A DNA stretch of 64,000 nt, taken from the NCBI GenBank assembly GCA_018340805.1, contig JACMZG010001908.1, positions 16,926,707-16,990,706 of the forward strand, in the 5' to 3' direction. This stretch comes from Microvelia longipes (lineage: Eukaryota > Arthropoda > Insecta > Hemiptera > Veliidae). The notes under the pieces were generated by a model. That model made no database searches. It saw only the letters and a list, made by a program, of their open reading frames with translations, and was not told where the DNA came from. Position 1 is the stretch's first letter, and each line of letters opens with the position of its first letter. A program made the translations under genes and the position numbers. This document shows, piece after piece, positions 21,880 to 35,063 of the stretch.

Positions 21880-22000
21880 TCCTGAAATTGTGGTACGCGT
21901 GCCTTAAAATAAGTGTGGTACGCGTATCACCGGTGGTACGTAAAAGACTTTTAGGTGGTACACGGAAAAATTTAATACATTCTGTACAAAAGTTATGAAA
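21880..22000 (+). other. possible hAT-type transposon scrap
   Basis: GTGGTACGCG occurs twice and GGTGGTACGT/GGTGGTACAC each once within 75 bp. Such GGTGGTACGYG strings are familiar from ends and 3' regions of hAT-derived repeats. No transposase is visible. Confidence 0.25.
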
Positions 22001-22059
22001 AACAAAAATGAGCAAAAAATAATAATAATTATAAGAATTAGTCATATTTACCAATTAGG

Positions 22060-24930
22060 CAATATTTTAAATTTAGAAAGAGGAATATTTTTGGATACTT
22101 TTCTTTGTATTTTTCATAATTTTTGTCTTTGTAAAGGTAATTACAATATTTTTTTTCAATTAAAAATTTAGAGCACAATTGAGAAGCACAGTTAGAGTTC
22201 TAATCGTACTTCTCAAACCGAGCGCCAAAAAAAATGTTGAAGCAGGGCCTCAAGTGTACTGGTTTAGAATTAGCTAACGATTTTCATCTTATATTTTATT
22301 TAATGCCAGAAAACTATCAATTTAAGTAATTTATCCCCATACTCTTAGCGAAATAACCTACAGGCTGATACACCTCAACCGTAGCTTTGGGGAATACGGG
22401 AATCATACAGACAGTACAACCACAACAAATCGTGTTTCCTTCGTTTAGCAGTGAATTTATTAGTAAAATCCAAAACATAATTCGTAGCATTTGATGCGTT
22501 GGTAACGGACGGAAGCCTACTCGCCGTAGTTGACGAAAAAAGAGGAATGTCTGAAATATTAAAAAAAAGTATTACCCTTAATTATTAATTAATTATATTA
22601 AATATTGTTACAATAATAAATTAGTTTTAAATATTATTAGTACACTTTATAAATACGGTGTTTGTTCTTTCTATGAGTCTGTGATCCCATTAAAAACAGA
22701 AATGCCATTTTACTGGTTGCGTTTTCTTATTGAGCCAAATTCCGTCAAGTAAATTCAACCGGGTGGACAGGTAAATTTTGAATTGACTCCAAATTTAAAA
22801 TTAAAATAAAATAAATCATGTGTTCAAGAATGCGATATAGTGTAATACAGTGTAGTTAGTTTATATTTAAACCTTGAGTATATTAAACTATTTATTTATT
22901 AATATAACAAAATAATGCATTGTTATAACTAATACAAACAACAAAATTAATAAACAAGTGATAACTTAATGTTTGCTAAGGACATATAAGCTTATTTTAA
23001 ACAATTTTTATTGATTAAAACAAATTATTGATTCACATATATACTCACTTTGATTCTTAAAATGATGGCCAAAAACTGAAAGCTGATATTGCAAGGTAAA
23101 ACTACTTTGTTGCAGTCTTTTTCATAGCTACACACTCTATTTAATTTCGTAATCTATAATAGTTCTCTATCTATACTTTGTTATTATTGTGTACTATCTA
23201 TATAAGTATACATACATCTGGGGCACGATAGTGCCACCGCCAAGTCTAACGGTGATTGATGTACTATCCTTTACAGGAAATATCTCAAGGCTATTTTCTT
23301 CTCAACGCTTTTTTAGATCATTATAAAATGTATATTATTTGATACTACCGAGTTTTGCAAAACATGAACATTTGACACAATGCATGGTTGATTTCAGCTT
23401 AAAGATTATGATGAGTTGACACATCCTTCAAAATATCATTTCTTTACCATCCTTAGTTTATCAGATATGAAGCCTTAAAGTTTGACACTCTCTCACTCAC
23501 TCGTCATATTTCTTTCTACCAATGGTTGACATATTAAATCCGGCTTATAGGTAAACTTTGCTTTGCAAATCCATAAATAATGATAAAAACCTAACATGTA
23601 CAATTAAATTCAGCTAATATGTACTATTAACTAGATATACATAACTTCATCGTAACTTAAAATTTCAAGTATAATAAAAATTGCTATTTCGTAGAAAACT
23701 TAAAAATTAATAATATTTTGAATTTTGTGTCTACAAAAATGTTTCATCTATCGGTGCGATTTAAATAGACCATAGTACATTACTAATGTTTACAATTAGC
23801 TTTACCTAGTAGAGAACATCAAAACTAAAATTTCTTAGTTATATTTTGCCAGGAGTTTTATTTCAAACTTGTAATAAGTAATGAAATCTCCATCAAAAAT
23901 ACTAGAGTGAAAAAGCCAAGTATAGTATGAAATGAAATGAAATTTTACTTAACGCCAAGTCTTATTAGCATCACACTGTTCAATGACATAATTTCATAAT
24001 CATCAATTTAAATTATGTCTTGGCCTGTACGCAGTTCACACGGAAGTATGTACATAATATAGTTGTTCTGTTTAATACACACGGAACGCGTAATTTCTCA
24101 GTGTAACCCGGTTCTTAAATAGCACAATACCTCACGAAGAGTACTGGCCAAGTCGCAAATGAAATTGATGATTATTAAATTATACCAATGTCTGAGGCTG
24201 ATTAGACGGCATAATGTAACATCTCAATTATTTATACGTTAGATTTGGACTTTATTTAGTCTAGTTTCTTTTTGTGACATATACCTATACATAATGAAAT
24301 GATATAACATAAGTATTTTATATGATTTTTTACACAAAAAATAATAATAATAACAATATTCAAATGCATTAATTACCTATAATTATTTATGTATTTTTTA
24401 TGTCACGTACAAGAGTAATGAGTGCATGTTACTATCTAGAAAGTGAATTCTTTTTAAAGTGCATTGTCATCCCAGGTTTGCCAACCTCGTAACGGTAAAG
24501 TGTATTTTTTACTTATATACGGAGTCCCAGTCCACTTCTCTAGGAGTGGACGTGACACACTGATGCATTAACTTTTTTACATTGTATAATAGGTTCTGCC
24601 AGAAAATATATACAACATATACAAATATACATAAATATATACAGGCTACATTACTTTTTTAAAGATATTTTTAATTCATTTAATTATAAGGATAAGTTTA
24701 TAACACTCTTCCTTTCTAATTAATTCTTTGATGTGATAGAGCTGTGTTTTTTATCACTTGTTACTCTCTTCTAAGTGATATCACTTTGAATGTTAAATAA
24801 TAAATAAATAAAAAAATAGCACATTCTAAGAATATAGCATTTCCTAGCACTGGGGACCACATCGTAGCCCCGCGCATCCTTCAGGCCGCTTCCTGTCCAC
24901 AAAGATTTCAAATATATAAGTAGAAATCAG
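22060..24930. other. AT-rich intergenic DNA
   Basis: No gene recognised. Slightly GC-richer patches at 22330-22545 and 23218-23265 are interrupted by stops in the frames I translated. Confidence 0.5.
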
Positions 24931-24934
24931 TGAT

Positions 24935-25110
24935 CTGTTTACATAATATTACATATGTTAAAAAATGAATCGAGAACTAGAGCAGATAATAAATTGAACA
25001 TCGTCAAGTGTTTACGGACTCGTATATGTGTATAAAATTTCAGCTCGACCTGATAACTTCTCAATTTTTAGGAAGTCATTGTGTGTTAATGACGTCTTAC
25101 ATAATTCATA
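24935..25110 (+). repeat. dispersed repeat family D, diverged copy
   Basis: Matches the 12.65-kb copy at TGTTTACATAATATTACATA, GCAGATAATAAATTGAAC and GTGTATAAAATTTCA. Confidence 0.45.
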
Positions 25111-25594
25111 AATTAAGTCCGGACATATATACGGTCGATTTTTATACGTTTTCAAATTTACTGATAGAACTGAAGCTAGCTGTTGTTCCCAGGTTAAGAT
25201 GAAGGCGCAGCTTTTATTATAGCTTTTTCATTGGTTCATGATGACCTGAACTTATAGATTGATTCTTGCTACGCCTTGCTATTCTATTCGTGGAGAGACT
25301 TGTCATTCTTGTAATAAGTTCTATATATTTTTGAATTTATTTTTCTGTCTCTAACCTGATTAAGCACTATGTCAAATATATACATTGTAGACAATAATAA
25401 ATAAAGTTAAAAAACTAGAGGCCTCCGGTCCCTTGGCCGCTACACGGGGTCGGCGCTGGGGGACGCTTCGCGGCCTACACGCTTCCGTGTGGCCACTACA
25501 CACCAAAATTATTGGTGTCTTTTATCAGTTCGTCATATTACTAGTTTATATAAGTGGCACACTGCCACGATATAAGTGAATTTTCAAATAAATT

Positions 25595-25910
25595 AGTAAA
25601 AAACGTAATTTGTTTACATTATGTTATATGCGTCAATCAATAAAACCAAAAACTAATGCTGATAATAAATTTTAAACTTAATGCGTGTGTTAACTATACA
25701 TAATAATATAAGATTATAAAATGATCAGCGCGATTGAGGTTATTGATTTTTTGAAATTTTTGCTGATTTAACATTGTTGGTTAATCACGTCATACATATT
25801 TTATAAACAATAGGGCTCGGGACGTAACAATGTATATTTGTGTACCAAATTTTATTTCCCTTCATCACTCCAATCTCATAAACCCATTTTTCGCGAAAAA
25901 TGTCCTACAC
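25595..25910 (+). repeat. dispersed repeat family D, longest copy
   Basis: Begins AACGTAATTTGTTTACATTA and continues with GTCAATCAATAAAACC, GCTGATAATAAATTTTAAAC and TTAATCACGTCATACATATT. It ends near ACAATAGGGCTCGGGACG and a CT-rich stretch. The last part resembles 6975-7060, so that region is probably another copy. Confidence 0.5.
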
Positions 25911-25956
25911 AATTTAGTTTTCTTTTAATTTGTTTCTTTTACCTTTGCAATAATAA

Positions 25957-26190
25957 TTTCCCTCCGATTCTAATCCAATATTAAGCCTTGGGAATATGTA
26001 CCTATTGTTTCTTTCGGATTCTTATCCAATATTTTGCCTCGGGAATTAATACGTATATTATTTCCCTCGGACACTTATCAAATATTAACCCTCGGGAATT
26101 ATTTCCAATTTTTTCCCTCGGATTCTTATCCAATATTAAGTCTGGGATATTAGTACCTATTATTCCCCTCGGATTCACCTAAGGAATAAA
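25957..26190. repeat. minisatellite, about 50-55-bp unit, 4-5 copies
   Basis: Units contain CGGATTCTTATCCAATATT and CTCGGGAATTA with drift between copies. Confidence 0.8.
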
Positions 26191-26714
26191 TACCTTAACT
26201 GCTTTTTAGCTGCGTCTTGTAATTATTTTTTTCCTTTGGTCTCGCCTTGGATATCAAAACACAAGCAAGGAATAATAGTTCATTATACTATTACTGATAA
26301 CCAAAACCAACCTTTTTTCTGTAAACCGATCCAATTTATACAATTTTTTATAGATAGATTAAACTTAAAAGTTGCATATGCTTCACTATTACTTATAATT
26401 ATTTAATCACGTTTGATTAAAATTATTTTATGCATTTATTAATTTTGTATCTTAATTAGAGTTAATTTTATATTGGAACAATTTCCTTGAGAGAAAAAAA
26501 GACGCATTTACTTCTGTGTAATAGTTGGAAGAAATTATTTGAATTTCTCATTTCCACCTTACAACAAGAAATAGAGTCTACTGTAACAGCAGATATGAAG
26601 GCATTTAAGGCTTTATTGTTAGGCGTTTATTGTTTTTGAATATTTAAACAATTTTATGGCGCTGGACAATGAAGAAGGAGAGGGGTATCTTTCTTAAACG
26701 CTTTTAAGGTGACA

Positions 26715-27062
26715 TTGTTTGAAAAATAATCCAATGGAATAAAATTTGGTACAAGTGTACACCTTTACGTAAAACATAAGTACACCAAGTTTCGTTCGAA
26801 ACTTGCGAAAATTAAGTATCCATGATTTTTGTATGATTATTAAGTTAAACTGCATCGATCGTGGTCAGTGTTGGATAGGTGAACGCTGGAAATGAAACAA
26901 ATGTATTTACTATTTAAGTCCGAAAACGTACTACTTTGGCGATTTTTTTTTATTCTAAGGACGAGCGAAGCGAGTTCAAAGTAGGGAGGATGAGTGTAGC
27001 GAATCTGATGTAATGAGGAAAAGTTCCGAGGTACCCCTTACCCGATATTTTTAATCTTTAAA
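26715..27062 (+). mobile_element. 5S-rRNA-like retroposon, copy with GAGCGAAGCGAG tail
   Basis: It contains GTGGTCAGTGTTGGATAGG + TGAACGCTGGAAA (26861-26893), similar to the internal promoter (box C) region of 5S rRNA. Downstream are GGACGAGCGAAGCGAGTTC and GTTCCGAGGTACCCCTTACC, ending in CCGAT and an A/T tail. SINE3-type elements are known to use 5S-derived promoters. The resemblance is by eye. Confidence 0.5.
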
Positions 27063-27810
27063 AAAAAATATTAAATCAGAACGGGTTCTATATCTATGAC
27101 TTATATATCAGCAGATCCGGAGGCAGTGCTTCTAATTCGTAGTAAACCCTTAATATTTTATGTATTCTTTAGATGAAAAATATAGCCTTTCTTTTAAAAG
27201 GAATAATTAAATATTCGGAAGCATCTGTGCGGCCCATTAGGAATGTGATGACAGGCCGCAGATTAATAAGCTATTGACATTTATTAGGGCTTAAATTTCA
27301 CATCTTTTTATGTGAAAAATATTGTTCCTACGATTTAATTTTTGCCTTAATAGAAAGCTGGACAAAGTTAACCTGTAGGCTACCTCATGGGGGGGTTTTG
27401 GAGTTTCTGCTACCTATTATTTCATTCTATCATCAACAATTGGCTTTTTATGTGATCTTTCAATTGACTTTTATCAATTGAAAATTATTTTTAAAAAAAT
27501 TAAATGAATCTAAGAAAATACAATTTAATAATAAAATGTTGCCTTTAATATTAAATTAATTCAAATGAATCCACTTTTTGTAAAATCCTCCGTAAAATTA
27601 CGGCATTGCTTTGAAAATGAAAGCCTTATCATAGGCTTTATCACTAGTCAGTGTTGCTATCTTCAAGAACTTAGTACAGCTGTCTGTTGCTTTTATAAAT
27701 ATTTCTTTAAGAGACAAAAGCATTTCACATGAAAACAATGTGTAAAGGTTATTGCCTTCCTAACTTGCAACTTTTTACAGTTTAAATGTCTGTTTTCTAA
27801 GATGATTGGG

Positions 27811-27879
27811 AAGAATTAAAAATAGATCCAATAAAAATTGGAGACGGTCCAACATGTCCAAATTCTTGACCTACCTCGA
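27811..27879 (-). repeat. member of an inverted dispersed pair
   Basis: Reverse complement of 34998-35063. Shared landmarks are TTAAAAATAGATCCAAT and TTCTTGACCTACCTC. Confidence 0.65.
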
Positions 27880-29385
27880 ACCCTGTTGCCTCGTGCCGCC
27901 TTCTCCACCCTCTATCATCAGTATTTGTGTTTGGTTTACTAATTATATAAACAAAGTATGTCTGAAGAAAATGTTTTGATGGATTTAGTTTATTTTTAGC
28001 CGTATTTTTTAGTTTATAATGTTTAAATATAAATTTTAAGAAGATATAATTAGTTTTATAAATATAAATATTAGGTAAATATTTATGATCTATAACTCTA
28101 TTGAGTTATAGATATTAAATCTATTTAATAAGGATCTTATGAAGTAATTTTTTAATCATTTTAATAGTAATTAATGAATAATTTTGCCGGGCAAAAATAC
28201 TATAATTGTTTAAATATTTACATATATAGGTATTTGTGAGCTTGATATATAATATGGTATTTTCCCTGCATTATAGTTTTATCGCATAACTAAACCCTGT
28301 AATAATTCTCTGGGATAGATATTAAAATAAAAAAATATTTTTTATTTGATACTATGAAGGCCGATTAGATTCCTTCGATCAGATGTAAGATTATTTTCTG
28401 ATTTCTTTGTGCCAGTTATGCTAACGACATATTCAAAATATTTATTAATACTTGCATTAGCCAAATATAAAACGATATTAGACGTGAATTAGACTTTCAC
28501 GTCTCATATAGAAAAATTTATACAAAGACAGAGGCCGTCTTCCCCATGAGAACCAAGTAATTGTTAAACTCTACAAATTAGCTCTAAATATAATTTTTAT
28601 CTAATAATTATTTTTATTACGAGCCCAGCTATAAATTCTCTCATTAAAACAATTCAAAGTACGGTATCATTACTTCAAATTCTGTTAATTTTTGATTTTT
28701 CGACGATTCTTCTTAAAATAGGTATAACTATCTCAGACTGTATAATTAATTCTAATCAGTACATTATAGCTATTTATTTATTTTATTATTTATAATAATT
28801 GAAATTATGATATTTATTTTTAAATTTAAATGACTATTACAATAAATATTTCCATAATTTATCGTATTTTATTATGTTTTTATAATTTATTATACTTAAT
28901 ATCGGATATTTGGTGAGTAATTCTAGACAATTAGAACATCTTTTAATACAATTGACCTAGTGATTTGAATATTTTCTATTCTTCAGTCACCTGCAATTAA
29001 TTCTCACATTTGATTATTGTAATATCATATAGAGTTCTGCATAGGTTACGCTGATAACACACGATAATGTATTACACGAGGCATTACGTTATGTGCATCA
29101 AATTTATATCATATATTTTATATTCATATTAAATTATAAAATTAAATACGAAAATAGTTAAATGATAATAAAATAGTAAAAAATATATATTGATTTCCTA
29201 TATACCATAAAAGAAAAGAAAAGCATTGCATAAGCTAAAAATATAATTTATTAAAATGTATTAAAATGTCATAATTTTAAACTTAAGAAAAGAAATTATG
29301 TTTATTTATTAAGAAATTTATAAGTGTTCTAAGTTATTATTCTAAAGTTATCTGAACAGAATTGTGAACAGAAATGATTCACACA
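27880..29385. other. AT-rich intergenic DNA
   Basis: No coding signal. It includes a small hairpin at 28087-28112 (ATCTATAACTC arms). Confidence 0.5.
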
Positions 29386-29432
29386 TTGTGCTAATCACAG
29401 ATGTGGCCTCAACCTCATCTGTGATTAACACA
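29386..29432. repeat. hairpin with 18-bp stem
   Basis: TTGTGCTAATCACAGATG pairs with CATCTGTGATTAACACAA with one mismatch across an 11-nt loop. Confidence 0.75.
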
Positions 29433-29532
29433 ATTTTTGAGATATATGGACGCTATGGGAGTTCATCATTATTAGAATAATAAGAAATACGTGCATCCAC
29501 TAGTGTCATATTTATTTAAAATAAAGCGTAAA

Positions 29533-30106
29533 CGGCTTTCAACCAACTAAAAATCAGTGCCGATGAGGATGTTGCTAGTTTTCAGTTTGTTTTACTTTTA
29601 CTAATATAAGACCAAAGCATACCAGTTTTCAACCAAAAATGTCATCATCAGGTATTGTGTTGTTAGAAGCTAGGTTTTCAGTCTTGTTTACTGTTTACTA
29701 ATATAAGACCAAAGCATTACCAGTTTTCAACCGAATAAATGTCATCATCAGTGTCTGTGTGGTGTTAGGAAGCTAGGTTTTCAGTCTTGTTTACTGTTTA
29801 CTAATATAAGACCAAAGCATTACCAGTTTTCAACCGAATAAATGTCATCATCAGTGTCTGTGTGGTGTTAGGAAGCTAGGTTTTCAGTCTTGTTTACTGA
29901 TTTACTAATATAAGACCAAAGCACATTAACCAGTTTTCAACGAATAAGAGTTGTCATCATCAGTGTCTGTGTGGTGTTAAGGGAGCTAGTTGTCAGGTCT
30001 TGTTTACTGTTGACTGTTATATGACTCACTCACTGAAAAGACTCAGAACCTAGCTTCTTAACATCTCACCGGCACTGATGATGACCTTTAGTTGATTGAA
30101 AGCCGA
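29533..30106. mobile_element. TIR element with an internal tandem array derived from its own end
   Basis: Ends CGGCTTTCAACCAACTAAA (left) and, in reverse complement, CGGCTTTCAATCAACTAAA (right) form TIRs. Inside are four units of about 96-105 bp, starting at 29601, 29697, 29802 and 29904 with CTAATATAAGACCAAAGCA. Each unit contains CAGTTTTCAACC, GTCATCATCAGTG and AAGCTAGG, the same order as the terminal region itself. The terminus therefore seems to have been amplified in tandem. Confidence 0.75.
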
Positions 30107-30109
30107 TTA

Positions 30110-33100
30110 TGCTATAATTAAAAAACAAAGAGTAGAGAGACTTATTTTTTATTATTCTGATTATGAATAGATGACTAAATTTCATGTAAACACTCTTTAG
30201 CTCTATTGGCTGATCCAATTTTAATGAAACTTGGCACAAAAATCAAATCCTATGAGATAAAGAACTAATAAAATTTTTTAAGTACTTTTTAAGTCTCTGT
30301 TTTTTAAGTACACAGAGACAACCACCTGTCTGGCACGGTGGTCTACATATTTATATGATAGATGTGCGCTTTTCTTGTCTAGCTTTAACTCTAGCTTTAA
30401 CGATAAGTAATACTCCTATGGCAAGGGGAGCTTCGTTCAATGATTGGCTGCCTGTTTTTTCTTATTTTCTGTTTCATTTTATGAATATGTTATTTAGTTG
30501 TATCTATTGTAAACAATTAATGGAATAATCTTCCATGACCATAAAATAATTTTGAGTGCTATATTATGAATAATATTATCTTTTTATATACTGTATGGTA
30601 TTTTTATTTAGTTTAGGGTATTGTGAATTAAGTTTTTTATAATCTTCTATTTTTTTTATTAATTGCTTATATTAAAATTATAAAATTAGTCATTCTTATT
30701 TGCATATAAATTTGATTTACAAGACATTTTTTGTCCTTAAATAAAATGTATTTAATGAATAAAATTACCAATGACATGGATTAACACTAATTTAACCTAA
30801 ATAATTCTTGAAAACAAAAAAAGAAATAATAAGTGACAGAACATTTAAATTACAAAAATCCGATAACAGTCAAATTACGTAAAGTAGTAGTATTGTAATA
30901 ACAGTACTTAATAATAATATGAAGGCATAAAATTATTTATTTTTATGACTTCTGGTGTGGAATAACTTTTATTTCTAATTTTGTAATATTATATTTCTGA
31001 TATGAATGTATCAGCCATAATTATTATAATGGAATTCATTAATATAGGTGTATATTCTATGGCTTCGAGTCCCCAGACTAAAAAGACTATAGATGCTTAG
31101 TCCCCGCCAGAGACTTATAAGATGTGTTAAGATAGAAGGATGCAAAGAGTTGTTTTGTAACAATGTTTGCAGTTCAAGTTAATCCAATTAACGATCACGA
31201 AATGCTTCTGCCCATGATAATACAGCCAAGGATCTGAGAATACAAGGGATACCGCTCGTTTAAATTAATTTTCCAAGAAAACAAAGTGACCCCTAGCTGA
31301 GGAATGAAAAAAATCCATCACAAAACCTACGTCACAAACAAACGGCGCATGCTTGGTACGAACTACGCATCCTTACAATCATTAGGTACATTAACTGCGC
31401 AGGTTCTAAATTTAGAGGCTAACTTATCTCCCAATGGGTTTCTATTGATTTGCTTATTGTGAAGGTTATAAACAAATAATAAAAATTCATATCTTTTAAC
31501 TGTTTTATTTTAATTGACTAAACAAGCACAAAATAAAGATGAGGGACTAACTCTACGTATCCTGGTTTTAACCTGCGGGTCGCGCATTTTTTGCTATAAC
31601 CATGTTATAGCAATAAATGTTTAGTTTGCTCCTATTTCTCAATCTCATACAACGTCCATGGGGTCAAAAAAGTTCCCTATTGGGACATCTCCTTCATTCA
31701 AGATCCTTTTATACAGCTTATAAAGGTATTATAAAGGTTTTAACCTGTATGGTTTGTCAATGCCTTCCTTCTACAACATAAAACCCTATCAATATATCCA
31801 AGCAATGCTATGGACCCATTTTAATTGACTATTTTATATATTAAATAAGAGAAACGTCTCTCTACTATAATGTTTATTGACAGAGTCTGCATTTAATGTT
31901 TCGGTCATTATCAATGTTTATGCAATGAAAAATAAATCATAAGTTAATAATAACAAGAGATAAAAAGTAAAAATTAGTGAAAAGAAATAACAAAATCCCT
32001 AGAATATAAAGGATAACAGAACTAACCGGCAAACTATGTTCATAGAACTTATGGTCTGATTAATTTATATCCAGGCGTTCGAAGCGAATAACCCTAGCAT
32101 TAAATAATTAAGTGTTTTATTGTCATACACTCCTCATTCGTTTTATGGTGGTGACTTCAGAAAACTATCGACGATAGAGTTGTCCTTCAGTCGTTGTACA
32201 GTATTTTTTTATATTACTTTTTTTTATCAATAATAATAAGAATAAGAATTTTATCAAGAACTACTCTAACGGGTGTTACACATATTATTTTAGTATAAAA
32301 TTCAATATAGTATAGTATCGACGACTCTTGCTTGCAAAACTTTACAGAAACTGATTCGATTACAATTAATGATAATGGTTTTAGGAAAAACTGATCTTGG
32401 AGGAGCAATGATCAATCCTCGACGTTCAGTCCATTAGATTAGGAAAATTTAGTTAGAACGTTTTTTTGTCTTATTGTCTATTTGCCTTTTGTCTTATATG
32501 AATTCTGCTCTTTTTTGTAAATGTGCATTATATAAACAAATAATTAAAATGCATTACATAAGTATTTTTATGAATAAGTGGTATTGAAGACCTGTAACAA
32601 TTTAAAAATAACGATTTAGTATTAAGCTACTATACGTACTACATATTTTTGTTTCATTATTACATATTTCCCCAAAGTTTTTACACCACAGAAGCCTAAT
32701 AGCAGTTTTTTCGGAAAATACTTCGATTTTTACCATTTATCCCAACAAAAGCTACATTTATAATATTGGATCAAAAAGTTGAGAAGACCGGTTTGCTAAG
32801 GATAGCCTTCTCCCCACTCCCATTCCCTGATTGGGGTACCTCTCTCCAGAGGTCTAAAAGACATTGTTGCCAACAGAGCCGCTAATAACATACATCTTGA
32901 TGCTTGGCTTTTTTCATACTTATTCTTTAATGTTATCTTCGTTTTTCTTTTAGATTTCAATCCATTCTTTAATAACTTTATTCTCTTTCTTTATTCGTTT
33001 TAGCAATTTATTAATTCATTTCTTGATTTTTTTGTTTGTTTTATTTTATATTTATTTTTCATTTAATTTAATTTATTTATCTTTCTTTTAATTAATTCCA

Positions 33101-33560
33101 CTGATCATGCAATCTTTACTTTGTTAGTTGTATGCTTAATATTGCTGTTAGTAGGAAAAGTTCTTGTTGATCAATTTGTAACATATTATTATTTTTTTAA
33201 TAATCTCCACATACATTTAAACGGAGACTAAAGTCGTATCTAAACGTGCAAAATATAATAGCCAGTTCAAAAATTATCAAATAAAAACTTAAAAAGGTTT
33301 ATACATAAAAAATAATTGTAATGACCGTAAAAATGAATCCAAATTACATTGACCAGTCTAAATTATTTAAAATTAAAAACCAACCATTTTCAAATTTTTC
33401 ACAAACTACTTGGCTGAGAAACAAATTATTTTCCACCCTCTTTTAGTGGAAAAAGAGGCACATATCTCCAAGGAAGAAAAGCTGCTTGTTAGAGAAACAA
33501 AATGTATTTTCTGTCATTTTAGACAAGACATTTAATAATCTCTTATCATTGAGGAGTCAG
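30110..33560. other. AT-rich intergenic DNA
   Basis: Nothing convincing except a possible trace of the palindromic SINE family at 30325-30360 (GTCTGGCACGGTGGTCTAC). Confidence 0.45.
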
Positions 33561-33815
33561 CACAAAGTTCTGTTATGAACATTTAGCTGAAAGATTATTT
33601 GTTCGAGTCTCTTTAAACTCCCGGTAGGAACATTTAGATAAAGATTATTTGTTCGAGTCTCTACAAAGTTCCGGTATAAACATTTAGCTAAAAGATCATT
33701 TGTTCGAGTCAACAAAATATTAGTATGAACATTTAGCTATGAGATTATTAGTTCAAGTCTCCTCAAAGTTTCGGTGTGACCATCTAGCTAAGATATTATT
33801 AGTTCAACTCTCCAC
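33561..33815. repeat. minisatellite, 50-bp unit, five copies
   Basis: Units contain AACATTTAGCTAAAAGAT and ATTTGTTCGAGTCT at 50-bp steps, with divergence increasing rightward. Confidence 0.85.
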
Positions 33816-34309
33816 AAATTTAAACCAATCTCAATATACTTGAATTATTTCTTGAACATTTATAGTTCATTAGGGCATTTTCCATCAAGAAATAAACCTT
33901 TTTTGTACAAATGTACCATTTTGATTTTATAAGTCTGCTAAATATTGAATTTTTTTAAATCTTACCGATGGTGATTTAAGTCCACATTACAAGACAAATA
34001 ATCGTAAAGATTTTTCACTTCAGCATCAGTTTGGTCGCATCGTCCTTCATACTTATACAATTGTATATGTTACATTGGATCACCTCAAGATATAAATATT
34101 AAAATTTACTCCCGATTAAGTAAAACTCATAAGAGGATAAAAAATAATCTGTTCTACACCTGCAAATCGTTAAATGTTATAGTTTGTATAGCATCCTTCA
34201 CATTAAAATAAATTGTTGTAAAATTAATTTAAATAAAACAAATTAAAAAATAGTAAAATTTATTTAAATTTCTAAATTAATAAATTATATAATAGTTGTA
34301 TTTTGTCTA

Positions 34310-34740
34310 GTATACATGAGTATAAAGATTACAGAAGATTTCTGGACAAGATATTATTGTTTACCTTCCAAAATTTATATCGAACATATATAGAGAAGTA
34401 TTGCCTTTGCAAAAAATCCGAAACCCAGATTATTCCTGAATTATCCGATTTAGGAGTTATTAGAACCTTCTGTGTAAGTTGTCTGTCTATGTGTGTTTCC
34501 CTGTAGTAATCGTAGCTCCCTGTGATATTATGCAGAATTGAAATTTTTTGCAAAAATCAATCTTTAGGTGTAGTAATGCGATTTTTTATGACGTTATCAA
34601 CCAGCAGTTATGACTCAGCGAAATTTTTAAAAATTCATAAATCGCTGAAAATTATTATCATCAAATTATGTCATGACATTATCATCGTTATAGTACGACA
34701 CACGGCTAAAATCAGTTGACATCTTACTGTAGTTTAATTT
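34310..34740 (+). repeat. dispersed repeat family E, copy
   Basis: TTGCAAAAAATCCGAAACCC, CCTGAATTATCCGATTTAGG and ATCGTAGCTCCCTGTGATAT match the copies at 37.2 and 51.1 kb. Short ORFs here on both strands come from the repeat. Confidence 0.5.
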
Positions 34741-34997
34741 TTTAAATTTATTTTAATGATAATACAACTGGGTTGAAATTTATTCCGCAATTCATTTCAA
34801 TACGGCTTGAATATGTCCGACCATCGCTGAAAATAAAACGGATGTTATTTATCTCATCTCTTAACCAAGCTAAATATTTTGCACCCTATCTTAAAATTTC
34901 CCCTTACCAGATCAGTTTATACTTTGTTTAAAAATGACGGAGTTTAATCTAAATCTAGTAAGATGTTAGAAATAGTAATATAAGATGCTGTAGGATT

Positions 34998-35063
34998 TGA
35001 GGTAGGTCAAGAATTAGGCCATACTGGAACACCTCCAATTCTAATTGGATCTATTTTTAATCC
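34998..35063 (+). repeat. member of an inverted dispersed pair
   Basis: Reads GAGGTAGGTCAAGAATT, then ATTGGATCTATTTTTAA. It matches 27811-27879 in the opposite orientation. Confidence 0.65.

Noticed and set aside
33561..33815. CRISPR-like spacing in the 50-bp repeats
   Set aside because: The whole 50-bp unit repeats, with no unique spacers.
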